A DNA stretch of 50,689 nt, from IMG/VR virus record IMGVR_UViG_3300020416_000011, positions 1 to 50,689 of that record. One strand, 5' to 3'. Under the pieces are notes generated by a model. The model saw only the letters and a list, made by a program, of their open reading frames with translations, did not search any database and was not told the DNA's origin. A program made the position numbers and the translations under genes. Each line of letters starts with the position of its first letter. Positions within the stretch are counted from its first letter, which is position 1. Origin of the DNA: a virus. Below, in pieces: positions 1 to 7,734 of this stretch.

Positions 1-55
1 GCAAATTTAACCATTGGGTTCTTGGTAGAATACAATTTTAACCTAAAAGGAACTC

Positions 56-328
56 ATGAAGAAAGATGACTTTATTAAGCAAGTCGAAAAGTGCGGCGAT
101 GCTATAATAACATACAGAAGTCAGAACAGTCGTAGACTAAAGTACAACGTCTGTACGCTTGACTTTGACAATAAATATATACAATCGAAAAGAAATAGAG
201 CAAAACCTAACGCTAATCAAGTGTTATTGTTCTGCTGGGACACAGATTCCTACAGGCTTCTTACGCCTGCAAATGTAACCTCTATAGTTCCTTTGTCAGC
301 GATACTAAAGAATGATAGAATTACATGA
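56..328 (+). CDS. small phage protein of unknown function
   Basis: A 90-residue protein with a good Shine-Dalgarno (AAGGAAC) just before the ATG. It looks like one small globular domain: alternating hydrophobic strands, Trp and Cys near the middle (FCWDTDSYRLL) and a basic patch (KRNRAK) typical of small nucleic-acid-associated phage proteins. There is no signal peptide or membrane segment. Its stop lies inside the next gene, which starts 17 nt upstream, so the two are co-translated. No named family is recognised. A small SH3-like or WYL-like beta fold is possible but unproven. Confidence 0.8.
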   Translation: MKKDDFIKQVEKCGDAIITYRSQNSRRLKYNVCTLDFDNKYIQSKRNRAKPNANQVLLFCWDTDSYRLLTPANVTSIVPLSAILKNDRIT

Positions 329-614
329 AGCCCCAGCACTCTACGAGAAGTTAATACATTACAACGAAGAAAGACATGAGAAGATATATCTTACTGTCAA
401 TACATTCCGTGATGTAGAATACTTGTCGTTGAGAAAATATTACCAAGATTTCGATGAACAATGGAAACCTAGCAAGGAGGGAGTAACTATGCCCCTAGAT
501 TTTACAAACAGCAAGGAACTCTTTGCTGGCTTAGTTGAGATTATATCCTTGGCAGAAGCCAAAGGTGTGTTAGAAGAACATTTCGGAGAAATACTAAATG
601 ACATCTATCAGTAG
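312..614 (+). CDS. PC4-like single-stranded DNA-binding protein
   Basis: A 100-residue protein whose central region resembles the PC4/YdbC (transcriptional coactivator p15) fold: a strand (IYLTVN), then a conserved RKYY followed by W-x-P-S-K-E-G, then a leucine-rich helix. PC4 proteins bind single-stranded DNA as dimers and act in transcription or replication. The acidic C-terminus is usual for phage ssDNA-binding proteins. It overlaps the previous gene by 17 nt and the next by 17 nt. A gp32-like SSB is encoded separately near 24.2 kb, so this protein probably has a distinct regulatory or recombination role. Family assignment is from motif memory only. Confidence 0.65.
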   Translation: MIELHEAPALYEKLIHYNEERHEKIYLTVNTFRDVEYLSLRKYYQDFDEQWKPSKEGVTMPLDFTNSKELFAGLVEIISLAEAKGVLEEHFGEILNDIYQ

Positions 615-1353
615 AAAAGTCCACTTTTATGGCGACAGTCATATGCAAGGATTCGAGATAGACCACGATGAGATACTTGGACGCAACACATATCAAGAAA
701 AGAAAGATTTAATTAGAAGATTTGGGTTACACCAAGCAATAGTCCTGTGGAATCAAAAGATGGGAAGAGCAACAAAGATGTCAGTATATGACTTTGCTCA
801 CCGTAGATTACCACAAAGTTATCCATCTCTACTATTTCCTGAGTCAAGATTAAATGCTTGGCCTGCTATGAGTTATGATTACTTACATTTACGATTAGTA
901 CATGACTATTACAAAGGATTACTAGATAACTACGATAGAGTATTTATTGGAGTAGCTAGACCCACGCGTACCTACAAGCTAGACGAAATGGGCAACTTTG
1001 ATTATAGATATGAAGATTTAGATGGCAAAGCCAGTCAAATGACAGACATACAATATGCTTGTGCATGGACACTCGGTGCTAGGTCTATCATGGATTTCAT
1101 GGACAAAAGAAGTATAGAATACACCTTTATCAAACACTTTGATATATTTGATAGAAGTGTAGATGATGTACATAATATCTCAATCCCAGACGGGGCTATC
1201 TATACTAATATGTTTATGGAAGTTTACGAAGAAGTAATGAGTAAAGCAGTTCCCAAAGGATTACATGAATTTGGAGACATGAATGGATTCTACCATCGTA
1301 ACGCAGATGCTCATAAACAATTTGCAGCATACCTCAAAAAATACTTGACATAG
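598..1353 (+). CDS. SGNH/GDSL-like hydrolase domain protein
   Basis: A 251-residue protein. An N-terminal strand is followed by G12-D13-S14-H15, matching block I of SGNH hydrolases (nucleophile Ser14). Near the C-terminus D237-A-H239 matches the block V Asp-x-x-His pair loosely. SGNH enzymes are esterases or acyl-hydrolases that often remove O-acyl groups from glycans. No signal peptide is present, so it would act in the host cytoplasm or be carried in the virion. An SD (GGAGAAAT) precedes the ATG. Its TAG stop lies within the spacer of the promoter for the next gene. A second SGNH-like protein lies at 5.8 kb. Substrate unknown. Confidence 0.65.
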   Translation: MTSISRKVHFYGDSHMQGFEIDHDEILGRNTYQEKKDLIRRFGLHQAIVLWNQKMGRATKMSVYDFAHRRLPQSYPSLLFPESRLNAWPAMSYDYLHLRLVHDYYKGLLDNYDRVFIGVARPTRTYKLDEMGNFDYRYEDLDGKASQMTDIQYACAWTLGARSIMDFMDKRSIEYTFIKHFDIFDRSVDDVHNISIPDGAIYTNMFMEVYEEVMSKAVPKGLHEFGDMNGFYHRNADAHKQFAAYLKKYLT

Positions 1354-1373
1354 CCTCAAAAATTTCGTATAAT
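1345..1373 (+). promoter_or_regulatory. sigma70-type promoter P1
   Basis: TTGACA at 1345-1350 and TATAAT at 1368-1373 with a 17 bp spacer, both perfect consensus boxes. The predicted start of transcription (about 7 nt after the -10) is the A of the ATG at 1380, and no Shine-Dalgarno is present, so the message would be leaderless. The spacer contains CCTCAAAAATTT, shared in form with the other promoters. The stop codon of the upstream gene lies inside this promoter. Confidence 0.85.
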
Positions 1374-1379
1374 ATACAT

Positions 1380-1949
1380 ATGAATATTTTTATACTTGAC
1401 GAAGATTTAGATAAGTGTGCCGAGTATCATGTCGATAAACATATCGTCAAGATGCCACTCGAGGCAGGACAGATGCTGTGCACAGTACATTGGACACAGA
1501 AATATGCAGGATACGTACCACACAGAAAACTTACATCAGACGAATGGGCATCAGTTTCCATTCAAAAGAAAAACCAGCCTAGGGATTTTCCATATCTCCC
1601 TACTATGTATAATCACCCTTGTACCATCTGGGCTAGGAGTTCCAAGTCAAACTACGACTGGCTCTACTGCTATGCCCTTGCATTGGGAGATGAATACACC
1701 TATCGATATGGCAAAGTGCATAAATCCGTGGAGATGGTCTTGGGCTTACCCGACATCGACCTCCCAGACATTGGACTTACTCCATTCGCACAAGCTATGC
1801 CTGATGATTGCAAACGAGAGTGTGCAATCGAAGCCTACAGAGAGTTCTACCACAAAGACAAGGCTGTCTTTGCCGACTGGAAATACAGAGATAAGCCATA
1901 CTGGTGGGACGAATCTTCAGCAGATTATGAGAACAGGATAAGCAGATAA
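1380..1949 (+). CDS. conserved phage protein, function unknown (HxDKHxxKM family)
   Basis: A 189-residue protein that I recognise as a widespread phage protein without an assigned role. Its markers are the N-terminal NIFILDED, then HVDKHIVKMPLE with conserved His, Asp and Lys, NHPCTIWAR in the middle, RYGKVHKS, and TPFAQAMPDDCK near the C-terminus. The many invariant His, Asp, Lys and Cys residues suggest an enzyme, possibly acting on nucleic acid, but no reaction is known to me. It lies directly behind a consensus promoter with no ribosome-binding site, so translation is probably leaderless. The gene ends 10 nt before the next promoter. Confidence 0.8.
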   Translation: MNIFILDEDLDKCAEYHVDKHIVKMPLEAGQMLCTVHWTQKYAGYVPHRKLTSDEWASVSIQKKNQPRDFPYLPTMYNHPCTIWARSSKSNYDWLYCYALALGDEYTYRYGKVHKSVEMVLGLPDIDLPDIGLTPFAQAMPDDCKRECAIEAYREFYHKDKAVFADWKYRDKPYWWDESSADYENRISR

Positions 1950-1959
1950 AAAATAGTTC

Positions 1960-1988
1960 TTGACATCGCCTCAAATATTTAGTATAAT
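1960..1988 (+). promoter_or_regulatory. sigma70-type promoter P2
   Basis: TTGACA at 1960-1965, TATAAT at 1983-1988 and a 17 bp spacer. AAATAGTTC precedes the -35 box and CCTCAAATATTT lies in the spacer. As at P1, the predicted transcription start coincides with the ATG at 1995 and there is no Shine-Dalgarno, so this is a second leaderless candidate. It drives the first ligase fragment. Confidence 0.85.
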
Positions 1989-1994
1989 ATACAA

Positions 1995-2951
1995 ATGAAT
2001 AAAGATATTAGAGCATTTTTAACCAAGTGTCGCGAGTCATATTTCAATGGTCGCCCTATCATACCTGATGAAGTGTATGATAGACTTGTAGAGAATGTCA
2101 ATACAGATGAAGTGGGCTCAGCTACGGACAGTCGTTTCAAGCACCCCTTCCAGATGTTTTCATTACAAAAAGTTTTTGCAAACGAAGATGACGCTCCAGA
2201 TTGGGGCAACGAAGCTGCCGTTACAACTGCTAAGTTGGACGGTGCAGCCATATCAATCACTTATGTTGATGGCATACTTCACCAAGCTCTCACAAGAGGA
2301 GATGGTATTGCAGGACTAGACATCACAGATAAAATCAAGCACATAGTACCAAAAGTATTAGAAACAGGACAGACAGGCTATGCCTTGTTTTCTGGCGTCC
2401 GTCAGATTACAGGCGAGGTCGTAGCTCCTAAAACTATCAAGAACGCAAGGAACTATGCTGCAGGCGCTCTAAATCTAAAAGATGTAGATGAGTTCAAGTC
2501 TCGTGACTTGACTTTTGTTGCATACGGAATACAACCATATATTGGTCAACGCTGGTGTGAGGACATGAAGCTACTCGACAACTGGTTCAATGTAGTAACC
2601 ATGGGCGATTATGCTGAGTTCCCACACGATGGCATTGTATTTCGACTCGATTCATACCGAGCATTTGATAAGTTAGGACACACGTCACACCACCCTAGAG
2701 GAGCATACGCATATAAAACCAGAGAGGCAGGCGTAGTAACTAAACTATTAGATGTTGAATGGAACACAGGAAAGAGTGGAGTTGTTGCTCCTATCGGACT
2801 GCTAGAGCCAATCGAAATCGGTGGTGCAACAATATCAAGAGCTACACTTCATAATATTGCTTTTATAAACGAGTTGGATTTAGAAATCGGTTGTAATGTA
2901 GAAGTGATTAGAAGTGGAGAAATAATACCTAAAGTAGTGAGGAGAGTGTAA
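1995..2951 (+). CDS. NAD-dependent DNA ligase, N-terminal part (adenylation and OB domains)
   Basis: A 318-residue protein covering the first half of bacterial LigA. The N-terminal NMN-binding Ia segment is visible (ESYFNG, then PDEVYDRLV near residues 15-32). K80-L-D-G is the adenylated lysine motif, followed by TRGDGIAGLDIT, TGEVV, NARNYAAGAL, DGIVFRLD and the OB-fold segment ending in SGEIIPKV. It stops exactly where the zinc finger would begin. The missing zinc finger, HhH and BRCT domains are encoded by a separate gene at 6964. The two products together probably seal nicks during replication. Split NAD ligases, called subunits A and B, are annotated in T5-like phages as far as I recall. 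Confidence 0.93.
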   Translation: MNKDIRAFLTKCRESYFNGRPIIPDEVYDRLVENVNTDEVGSATDSRFKHPFQMFSLQKVFANEDDAPDWGNEAAVTTAKLDGAAISITYVDGILHQALTRGDGIAGLDITDKIKHIVPKVLETGQTGYALFSGVRQITGEVVAPKTIKNARNYAAGALNLKDVDEFKSRDLTFVAYGIQPYIGQRWCEDMKLLDNWFNVVTMGDYAEFPHDGIVFRLDSYRAFDKLGHTSHHPRGAYAYKTREAGVVTKLLDVEWNTGKSGVVAPIGLLEPIEIGGATISRATLHNIAFINELDLEIGCNVEVIRSGEIIPKVVRRV

Positions 2952-3142
2952 TGTTATTATATTTAGAATCACAACTAGAGAAAGCATACAGAGTATACAT
3001 AACCAAGATACCATCTGGTTCAGAGATTCCAACTATAGAGTTTTTCAGAGAAATGATAGAAGAAATGGACGACCCAGAGTATTTTGAATTACTGCTAGAT
3101 GAATGGGAGAACGGGCTTGGCACTCAAAGATATACACACTAA
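2951..3142 (+). CDS. small acidic protein, unknown
   Basis: A 63-residue, Glu/Asp-rich protein predicted to be mostly helical (FREMIEEMDDPEYFELLLDEW). The ATG overlaps the ligase TAA (TAATG) and is preceded by GGAG, so it is translationally coupled to the ligase fragment. It has no membrane segment or known motif. Confidence 0.65.
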   Translation: MLLYLESQLEKAYRVYITKIPSGSEIPTIEFFREMIEEMDDPEYFELLLDEWENGLGTQRYTH

Positions 3143-3419
3143 GAAACAATTACAAATAGAAAAACGCCTAGCAGAAGCTAAGTTGGCATTTGACCTATCT
3201 TGGTGGGTTAAGTGGGCAGCTTCGCTAACCTTGTTAGCTGCTATGGCGTTGAGAGGTGCACAGGTGCTTCCAGTAGTAGACTTATGTTTATCCTTTATAG
3301 GAGTAGTAGGTTGGCTATGGGTTGCAGTATTGTGGAAAGATAGAGCTTTAATTATGTTAAACACGGCAGCCAGTATCATACTTGGTATAGGGATTCTTCG
3401 TGTTTTTGCAGGAGTTTAG
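3117..3419 (+). CDS. small integral membrane protein
   Basis: About 100 residues. A charged N-terminal helix (KKQLQIEKRLAEAKLAF) is followed by two or three hydrophobic segments (WVKWAASLTLLAAMAL, DLCLSFIGVVGWLWVAVLW, IMLNTAASIILGIGIL). The TTG at 3117 is chosen because GGAG lies 7 nt upstream; an ATG at 3099 is in frame but lacks a ribosome-binding site. The gene overlaps its predecessor. The topology resembles small phage inner-membrane proteins such as holins, but its position among metabolism genes argues against calling it a holin. Function unknown. Confidence 0.6.
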   Translation: MALKDIHTKKQLQIEKRLAEAKLAFDLSWWVKWAASLTLLAAMALRGAQVLPVVDLCLSFIGVVGWLWVAVLWKDRALIMLNTAASIILGIGILRVFAGV

Positions 3420-3420
3420 T

Positions 3421-3792
3421 ATGGCTTCTGTAGGTAAGTACAATGAGACATACTTTGCAAACTACCCACAGGAAAGAGACCGAGAGGGTGTATTGTACGG
3501 TGTCGTACTTGTAAATAAAGAAACATACGAAAGAGAAGTAATAAAAGTAGGAATTGCAGCGGGTAAAGACTGGCGGCATGTAATCAAAAGAGCAAGAGGT
3601 TTTCAGGGTTATGACTTGAGAATACAGCGTACTTGGGCTAGTACTCTATACGAAGTATTTTGTATGGAGCAAAAGCTACACGCAATGTTTTCAAGTGATA
3701 AATTTGAACCAGCTCACAAGTTTGGAGGACATACAGAGTGTTTCAAACCTACGAGCAAGATATTAGAGGAGTTCCCAAAGAAATGGACATGA
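3421..3792 (+). CDS. GIY-YIG / T5orf172-like domain protein
   Basis: A 123-residue protein starting at an ATG with AGGAG upstream. It shows the GIY-YIG-related pattern of the T5orf172/MUG113 group: LYGVV as the first strand, KVGIA as the second, then an arginine-rich helix (HVIKRARGF), a Glu in a later helix (FCMEQKLH) and a closing GGHTECF. Such domains are usually nucleases of about this length. Target unknown. It neighbours repair and metabolism genes rather than any intron or homing site. Confidence 0.65.
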   Translation: MASVGKYNETYFANYPQERDREGVLYGVVLVNKETYEREVIKVGIAAGKDWRHVIKRARGFQGYDLRIQRTWASTLYEVFCMEQKLHAMFSSDKFEPAHKFGGHTECFKPTSKILEEFPKKWT

Positions 3793-3923
3793 ATACACCA
3801 GACAAAAGAAAGTTTCACGAAAGTGACAAACCAGCAGACCAACACAAGTACAATGGTTGGTACTGGCACTTTGAAACTAGAAAGTTTTATCGCTGGGACG
3901 ATTTGCCCCGTGAAAATTCATAG
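3783..3923 (+). CDS. short hydrophilic protein, unknown
   Basis: A 46-residue peptide rich in Trp, Tyr and charged residues (NGWYWHFETRKFYRW). It overlaps the end of the GIY-YIG gene by 10 nt and the start of the oxygenase gene by 14 nt, in a chain of coupled genes. An AGGAG lies about 11 nt before the ATG. Longer starts in the same frame, back to 3738, are possible. No family recognised. Confidence 0.5.
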   Translation: MDMNTPDKRKFHESDKPADQHKYNGWYWHFETRKFYRWDDLPRENS

Positions 3924-4464
3924 AGTAGGACACACATATTTTTCAGTAATAGAAGATATGCTTACCCCTGACCAATGTCAGGAAATAATCAATTCTGTAG
4001 ATAATTTTATAAACCGAGACATAAAAGAAGGAAACTACAATGGTTGGCAGACAGGACGGCTATTTAGACATGTTGGTAATCCTACTGATAAGTATTTACC
4101 TTTGTTCGAAAGTGTTTTCAATGAGTTTAATGTGGGCAGTTATAACTTCAATCTTATTGACAATAAATATACTCATTTTTGTAATATGTATACTGAAGGA
4201 CAGGAAGTAGGTTGGCACAGAGATGAAGATGAATCAGTAGAAGATTTATTCGAAAGGACACCTGCAAATAGATTATCTTGTAGTGTCTTTTTGAATGAGG
4301 GCTTCAACGGAGGAGATTTCGTACTAGAAGGAATAGACAGTTGGAAACCGAAAACAGGTATGTGCATAATGTTCCCATCAGCACATCTACACCGAGCGGG
4401 TAGGGTAACGGGTGCACTAAAATATAATTACACAGTTTGGAGAAAAGGAGAAAGAGGAGCTTGA
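3910..4464 (+). CDS. Fe(II)/2-oxoglutarate-dependent oxygenase
   Basis: A 184-residue protein with the double-stranded beta-helix metal triad: H103-R-D105 (WHRDEDE) and a distal His in SAHLHRAG, followed by an Arg/Lys position near KYNYTVW for 2-oxoglutarate. A PxxC-like entry (LTPDQCQEI) resembles prolyl-4-hydroxylase or AlkB-like phage oxygenases. The GTG at 3910 gives a natural N-terminus; an upstream ATG at 3823 would add a 29-residue tail out of character with the family. The next gene starts within its stop codon. The substrate could be protein, nucleotide or glycan. The neighbouring carbamoyltransferase suggests small-molecule or DNA-base tailoring, by inference only. Confidence 0.8.
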   Translation: MKIHRVGHTYFSVIEDMLTPDQCQEIINSVDNFINRDIKEGNYNGWQTGRLFRHVGNPTDKYLPLFESVFNEFNVGSYNFNLIDNKYTHFCNMYTEGQEVGWHRDEDESVEDLFERTPANRLSCSVFLNEGFNGGDFVLEGIDSWKPKTGMCIMFPSAHLHRAGRVTGALKYNYTVWRKGERGA

Positions 4465-5816
4465 TTGTAAAAGGGATTTCAGAGGGATTTCATGATGCCT
4501 CAGTAGCATTACTTGAAGATGACCAAGTCGTCTGGGCTAAACACGCCGAGAGATTGACAAGAAAAAAGAATGACCCAATCAACCCAGAGTATCTCAGAAA
4601 TGTGGACGCAGATATATCGGTTTTTTACGAAGATGTACCGCTAAAGAACGAAAGACGTGTAGCACATTCACAAGTCCCTGTTTCAACAAAAATTTTTGAT
4701 GAATGTGATTACCATACAAAACATCACGAAAGCCACGCAACAGGAGCGTACTATACTTCACCATTTACCGAGGACGCGGTAGTTCTCGTGATTGATGCGA
4801 TTGGAGAATGGAATACTTGCAGTATTTGGCAAGTAAAAGATAAAAATTTCAAAAAAGTTTATGAAAAAAATTATCCATATAGTATTGGCCTGTTCTACTC
4901 AGCAATCACCAAGCGTATTGGTTTGAAGCCAAATGAAGATGAATATATAACTATGGGAATGGCAGCCTACGGAGAGAAATGCGTAGATATGCTGTGGTGC
5001 TTCAATGACTGGGCAAACTGGCACAAAGGATTCTCATTACAAGATTTTAAAGGATATCACCCCTACGATATCGCTGCAAGTGCCCAGGCTCACGCAGAGT
5101 TAGAAATCGAAAAGTTAGTAGGACTAGCTGCTAACTGGGGAACAAATTTATGCTATGCAGGTGGAGTCGCACTCAACTGTGTAGCCAATAGTAAAATACT
5201 ACACCACTACTTCGATAATGTTTGGATTTATCCAAACCCAGGCGATGCAGGGAGTAGTTTAGGTGCGGCATTATCATACACTAAAAAACATATAAAGTAT
5301 AGTCCGTATATCGGCACAGATATACAACAACATATCAACCCAAAAATAGTAGTAACACAGTTACTAAAAAACAAAGTAGTAGGAGTAGCAAATGGCAAAG
5401 CGGAATTTGGACCCAGAGCATTGGGCAATCGTAGTCTTCTTGGTGATGTTAGGCATAATATTAAGCGCGGAGTTAATCGCATTAAAAAACGGCAACAGTT
5501 TCGACCATTCGCTCCAGCTATACTATCAGAGTTTGCAGACGAATACTTTGAAGGAATAACTAATCCGTATATGCAGTATGTTGCAAAAGCAAAGCATGAC
5601 TACAGTTCTGTAGTTCATGTAGACGGAACAAGTAGAGTACAAACTGTAGAGCCTGATTGTCCTAGTGTATTGAGAAGGATTTTAGAAGAATATTATGAAC
5701 GCACAGGGATTCCCATGTTATTGAATACAAGTTTGAATATAAAAGGACAACCAATAGTAGATACTTGGAAGGACGCTGTGGAGTTCGAGAAGAAGTATGG
5801 AGTACCAGTATTTTGA
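4461..5816 (+). CDS. NodU/CmcH-type O-carbamoyltransferase
   Basis: A 451-residue enzyme of the carbamoyltransferase family, which transfers the carbamoyl group of carbamoyl phosphate, via carbamoyl-AMP, to a hydroxyl. N-terminal Kae1-like domain: GISEGFHDAS, HHESHATGAYYTS (metal His pair), DAIGEWNT, EYITMGMAAYG, GGVALNC, and NPGDAGSSLGAAL. C-terminal YrdC-like domain: EFGPRALGNRS and QFRPFAPAIL. The TTG at 4461 gives the normal family N-terminus, has AAGGAG 10 nt upstream and overlaps the preceding stop as TTGA. It is shorter than typical 550-600-residue members and ends soon after NTSLNIKGQPIV, so about 20 terminal residues are missing or replaced. The acceptor could be a modified nucleoside or a sugar. 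Confidence 0.9.
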   Translation: MIVKGISEGFHDASVALLEDDQVVWAKHAERLTRKKNDPINPEYLRNVDADISVFYEDVPLKNERRVAHSQVPVSTKIFDECDYHTKHHESHATGAYYTSPFTEDAVVLVIDAIGEWNTCSIWQVKDKNFKKVYEKNYPYSIGLFYSAITKRIGLKPNEDEYITMGMAAYGEKCVDMLWCFNDWANWHKGFSLQDFKGYHPYDIAASAQAHAELEIEKLVGLAANWGTNLCYAGGVALNCVANSKILHHYFDNVWIYPNPGDAGSSLGAALSYTKKHIKYSPYIGTDIQQHINPKIVVTQLLKNKVVGVANGKAEFGPRALGNRSLLGDVRHNIKRGVNRIKKRQQFRPFAPAILSEFADEYFEGITNPYMQYVAKAKHDYSSVVHVDGTSRVQTVEPDCPSVLRRILEEYYERTGIPMLLNTSLNIKGQPIVDTWKDAVEFEKKYGVPVF

Positions 5817-6769
5817 GTATACTATGGGCAGGGTGTTCATTCACAAATGGAATGGAACTCAAAGACAAAAAGAGAGACAGATTTAGTAATATAGTCTCAC
5901 GAGAGGCTGGCCACCTAGAATGGAACGAGGCTAAAGTTGGTGCTGGAAATGATTATATCCAGAGAGTAGTACAAAACGCAGTTATAGGACGAAAGTTATA
6001 CTGGAGTACAGGACTGAAGAATGTTAAACATGTAAGGCACACGGGAGAAGTAACAAACAAATCACATGTTGCTAAGGAAGATAGAAATAATCTTCTGCCA
6101 GCAGGAGACCCTACAAAACCATATACAGATATAGGGCAAGTACATTATGGACAGCAGTTCCAAACTAATAGAGAGTACGATAGAGAAGGCTGGCCTGACT
6201 TAGTAGTATGTATGTGGTCAGGTATAAATAGACTAGAGAATCTAAGACTGTCTAACCTGACTGGAGATTGGAGTTGGTGCGTATCTGCTTGGGGCAGAAT
6301 GGCATTAGAAAAACCAACATACAAAGCAAAAAAGACAAGTACTGTTTACATAGACCAACAGTACGAGCCTGGCGAAGATAATTATATGCGAGGCTATATG
6401 ATGCGTATTAGAAATGCACATTATAACTTGCGTCTTACACTAGGTAATATGATGGCGGTAAAATACATGCTGAAGGCAAAAGGCATACCGCAGCTTCATT
6501 ACCTATATTCAAGTGGTCAATACAGACCTTTACTATTTTTATTAGACGAACCTATTTATGAAAACACGAACAACTGGTGGGATTCGCTAGATATAGATAG
6601 AAAGACAGCCGTAACAGAACTACCATGGCTAGAGTCAGAAGGTATGTATGACATGGCAACTCGCCTTGGACACCCAATCGGTGAACGCGACCACCCATTA
6701 GAAGACGCCCATGCCGCAATGGCAGAAAGAATATTAGGAGATATTAAAGCAAATGGATTACTTAAGTAA
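5813..6769 (+). CDS. SGNH-like hydrolase domain protein
   Basis: A 318-residue protein opening with ILWAGCSFTNG, the phage variant of the SGNH block I (G7-C8-S9-F10, Ser9 nucleophile), and closing with HPLEDAHAAMAERI, matching the block V Asp-x-His. CMWSGINRLE in the middle may correspond to block III. The TTG at 5813 overlaps the carbamoyltransferase stop as TTGA and has GGAG 10 nt upstream. Other than block I and V it does not resemble the SGNH-like protein at 598. Probably an acyl-ester hydrolase. Substrate unknown. Confidence 0.65.
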   Translation: MSILWAGCSFTNGMELKDKKRDRFSNIVSREAGHLEWNEAKVGAGNDYIQRVVQNAVIGRKLYWSTGLKNVKHVRHTGEVTNKSHVAKEDRNNLLPAGDPTKPYTDIGQVHYGQQFQTNREYDREGWPDLVVCMWSGINRLENLRLSNLTGDWSWCVSAWGRMALEKPTYKAKKTSTVYIDQQYEPGEDNYMRGYMMRIRNAHYNLRLTLGNMMAVKYMLKAKGIPQLHYLYSSGQYRPLLFLLDEPIYENTNNWWDSLDIDRKTAVTELPWLESEGMYDMATRLGHPIGERDHPLEDAHAAMAERILGDIKANGLLK

Positions 6770-6905
6770 ATTTATTAAGTACATAAAAATATGGTGGTTT
6801 GAGTGGCAGTTGCGCATGCACTATAAACCAGACACCTATGTATACGAAGATGATGAAAATTTTGAACCTATCGAAGAAAGTCAGGAATCAAAAAATAGTT
6901 CTTGA
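6753..6905 (+). CDS. small protein with amphipathic aromatic N-terminus
   Basis: A 50-residue reading frame: basic/aromatic N-terminal helix (FIKYIKIWWFEWQLRM) and an acidic tail (EDDENFEPIEES). It overlaps the end of the preceding gene by 17 nt, has AGGAG about 13 nt upstream, and its TGA lies inside the TTGACA box of the next promoter. The helix could lie on a membrane surface. It is the only reading frame that fills the gap before 6964. Confidence 0.55.
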   Translation: MDYLSKFIKYIKIWWFEWQLRMHYKPDTYVYEDDENFEPIEESQESKNSS

Positions 6906-6930
6906 CAAATGGTTAAATTTCATCTATAAT
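6902..6930 (+). promoter_or_regulatory. sigma70-type promoter P3
   Basis: TTGACA at 6902-6907 and TATAAT at 6925-6930 with a 17 bp spacer, preceded by AAAAATAGTTC. The spacer motif is GGTTAAATTT. Unlike P1 and P2 this promoter leaves a leader of about 27 nt with an AGAGAGA element before the TTG start at 6964. The 13-mer AATGGTTAAATTT at 6908-6920 recurs inverted at positions 3-15. Confidence 0.85.
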
Positions 6931-6963
6931 ATACAATATAAATAAAAAAGAGAGAGAATCGAA

Positions 6964-7734
6964 TTGAACGAAATTTTACCACCCAGTAACTGTCCTTCTT
7001 GTGACAATACACTAGAGTTTGTTAACGACTTACTTTATTGTTTCAACAAGATGTGTCCAGCACAATGGAGTAAAAAACTAGAGCATTTCGGAAAGGCTCT
7101 CAAAATAAAAGGTCTCGGGCCAGCAACTGTATCTAAGTTGATGCTCGATGATTACCCAGAACTGTATGAGCTTACTGTAGAGGATATATCCAACAGACTA
7201 GGCTCGGAGAAGATGGCAGCTAAGTTAGTTACTGAAATTGAGAAGTCAAAATCAGTTGATTTACAAACCTTGTTGCCAGCTTTCTCCATTCCACTTTTCG
7301 GTCGGTCAGCTTCTCAAAAATTATGCGAGAATATTTCGACACTCGAAGATATTTCAGAGAAAAGTTGTACTGAAGCGGGTATTGGCCCAAAAGCCACAGC
7401 AAACCTTCTAACTTGGTTAGATGAAGAATTTTACCCCAACGAATACGATTCAAACCTACCTTTCAGTTTCTCAGCAACTAAAGTTGTAAAACGAGAAACG
7501 GTAGGAACAGTCTGTATTTCAGGTAGACTCAATTCATATCCCACGAAGGCTCGTGCTGCAGAAGTTCTGGAACAACACGGCTATGCCGTAAAAAATAGTC
7601 TGACAAAGGATTGTACTCATCTAATAAATGAGTCAGGAATTGAGTCAGCCAAAACGCAGACTGCTCGTGAACGAGGAGTCATTATTATAACAAATTTAGC
7701 TAATTTATTAGGAGAAACAAATGGCATTACCTAA
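6964..7734 (+). CDS. NAD-dependent DNA ligase, C-terminal part (zinc finger, HhH, BRCT)
   Basis: A 256-residue protein that completes the ligase begun at 1995. Residues 10-31 hold a four-Cys zinc finger (C10, C13, C26, C31). Helix-hairpin-helix repeats follow (KGLGPATVSKL; GIGPKATANLL), then a C-terminal BRCT domain (about residues 175-250, VCISGRLNSYPTKARAAEVLEQHG). It has no adenylation domain and so cannot act alone. It starts at TTG behind promoter P3. Both halves have their own promoter of the same type, suggesting matched expression and assembly of a two-chain ligase. Confidence 0.92.
   Translation: MNEILPPSNCPSCDNTLEFVNDLLYCFNKMCPAQWSKKLEHFGKALKIKGLGPATVSKLMLDDYPELYELTVEDISNRLGSEKMAAKLVTEIEKSKSVDLQTLLPAFSIPLFGRSASQKLCENISTLEDISEKSCTEAGIGPKATANLLTWLDEEFYPNEYDSNLPFSFSATKVVKRETVGTVCISGRLNSYPTKARAAEVLEQHGYAVKNSLTKDCTHLINESGIESAKTQTARERGVIIITNLANLLGETNGIT

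Noticed and set aside
1-55. Promoter at the left edge (TAGAAT at 26-31)
   Set aside because: No -35 box at 17 bp; the matching AAATTTAACCATT at 3-15 is an inverted copy of part of the P3 spacer but lacks flanking promoter boxes in either direction. It may be a stray operator half; the window edge prevents a decision.
1417-1941. Second long plus-strand frame inside the 1380 gene
   Set aside because: The 1380 frame carries a conserved phage family and has its own promoter. The alternative frame has no recognisable motif and no ribosome-binding site.
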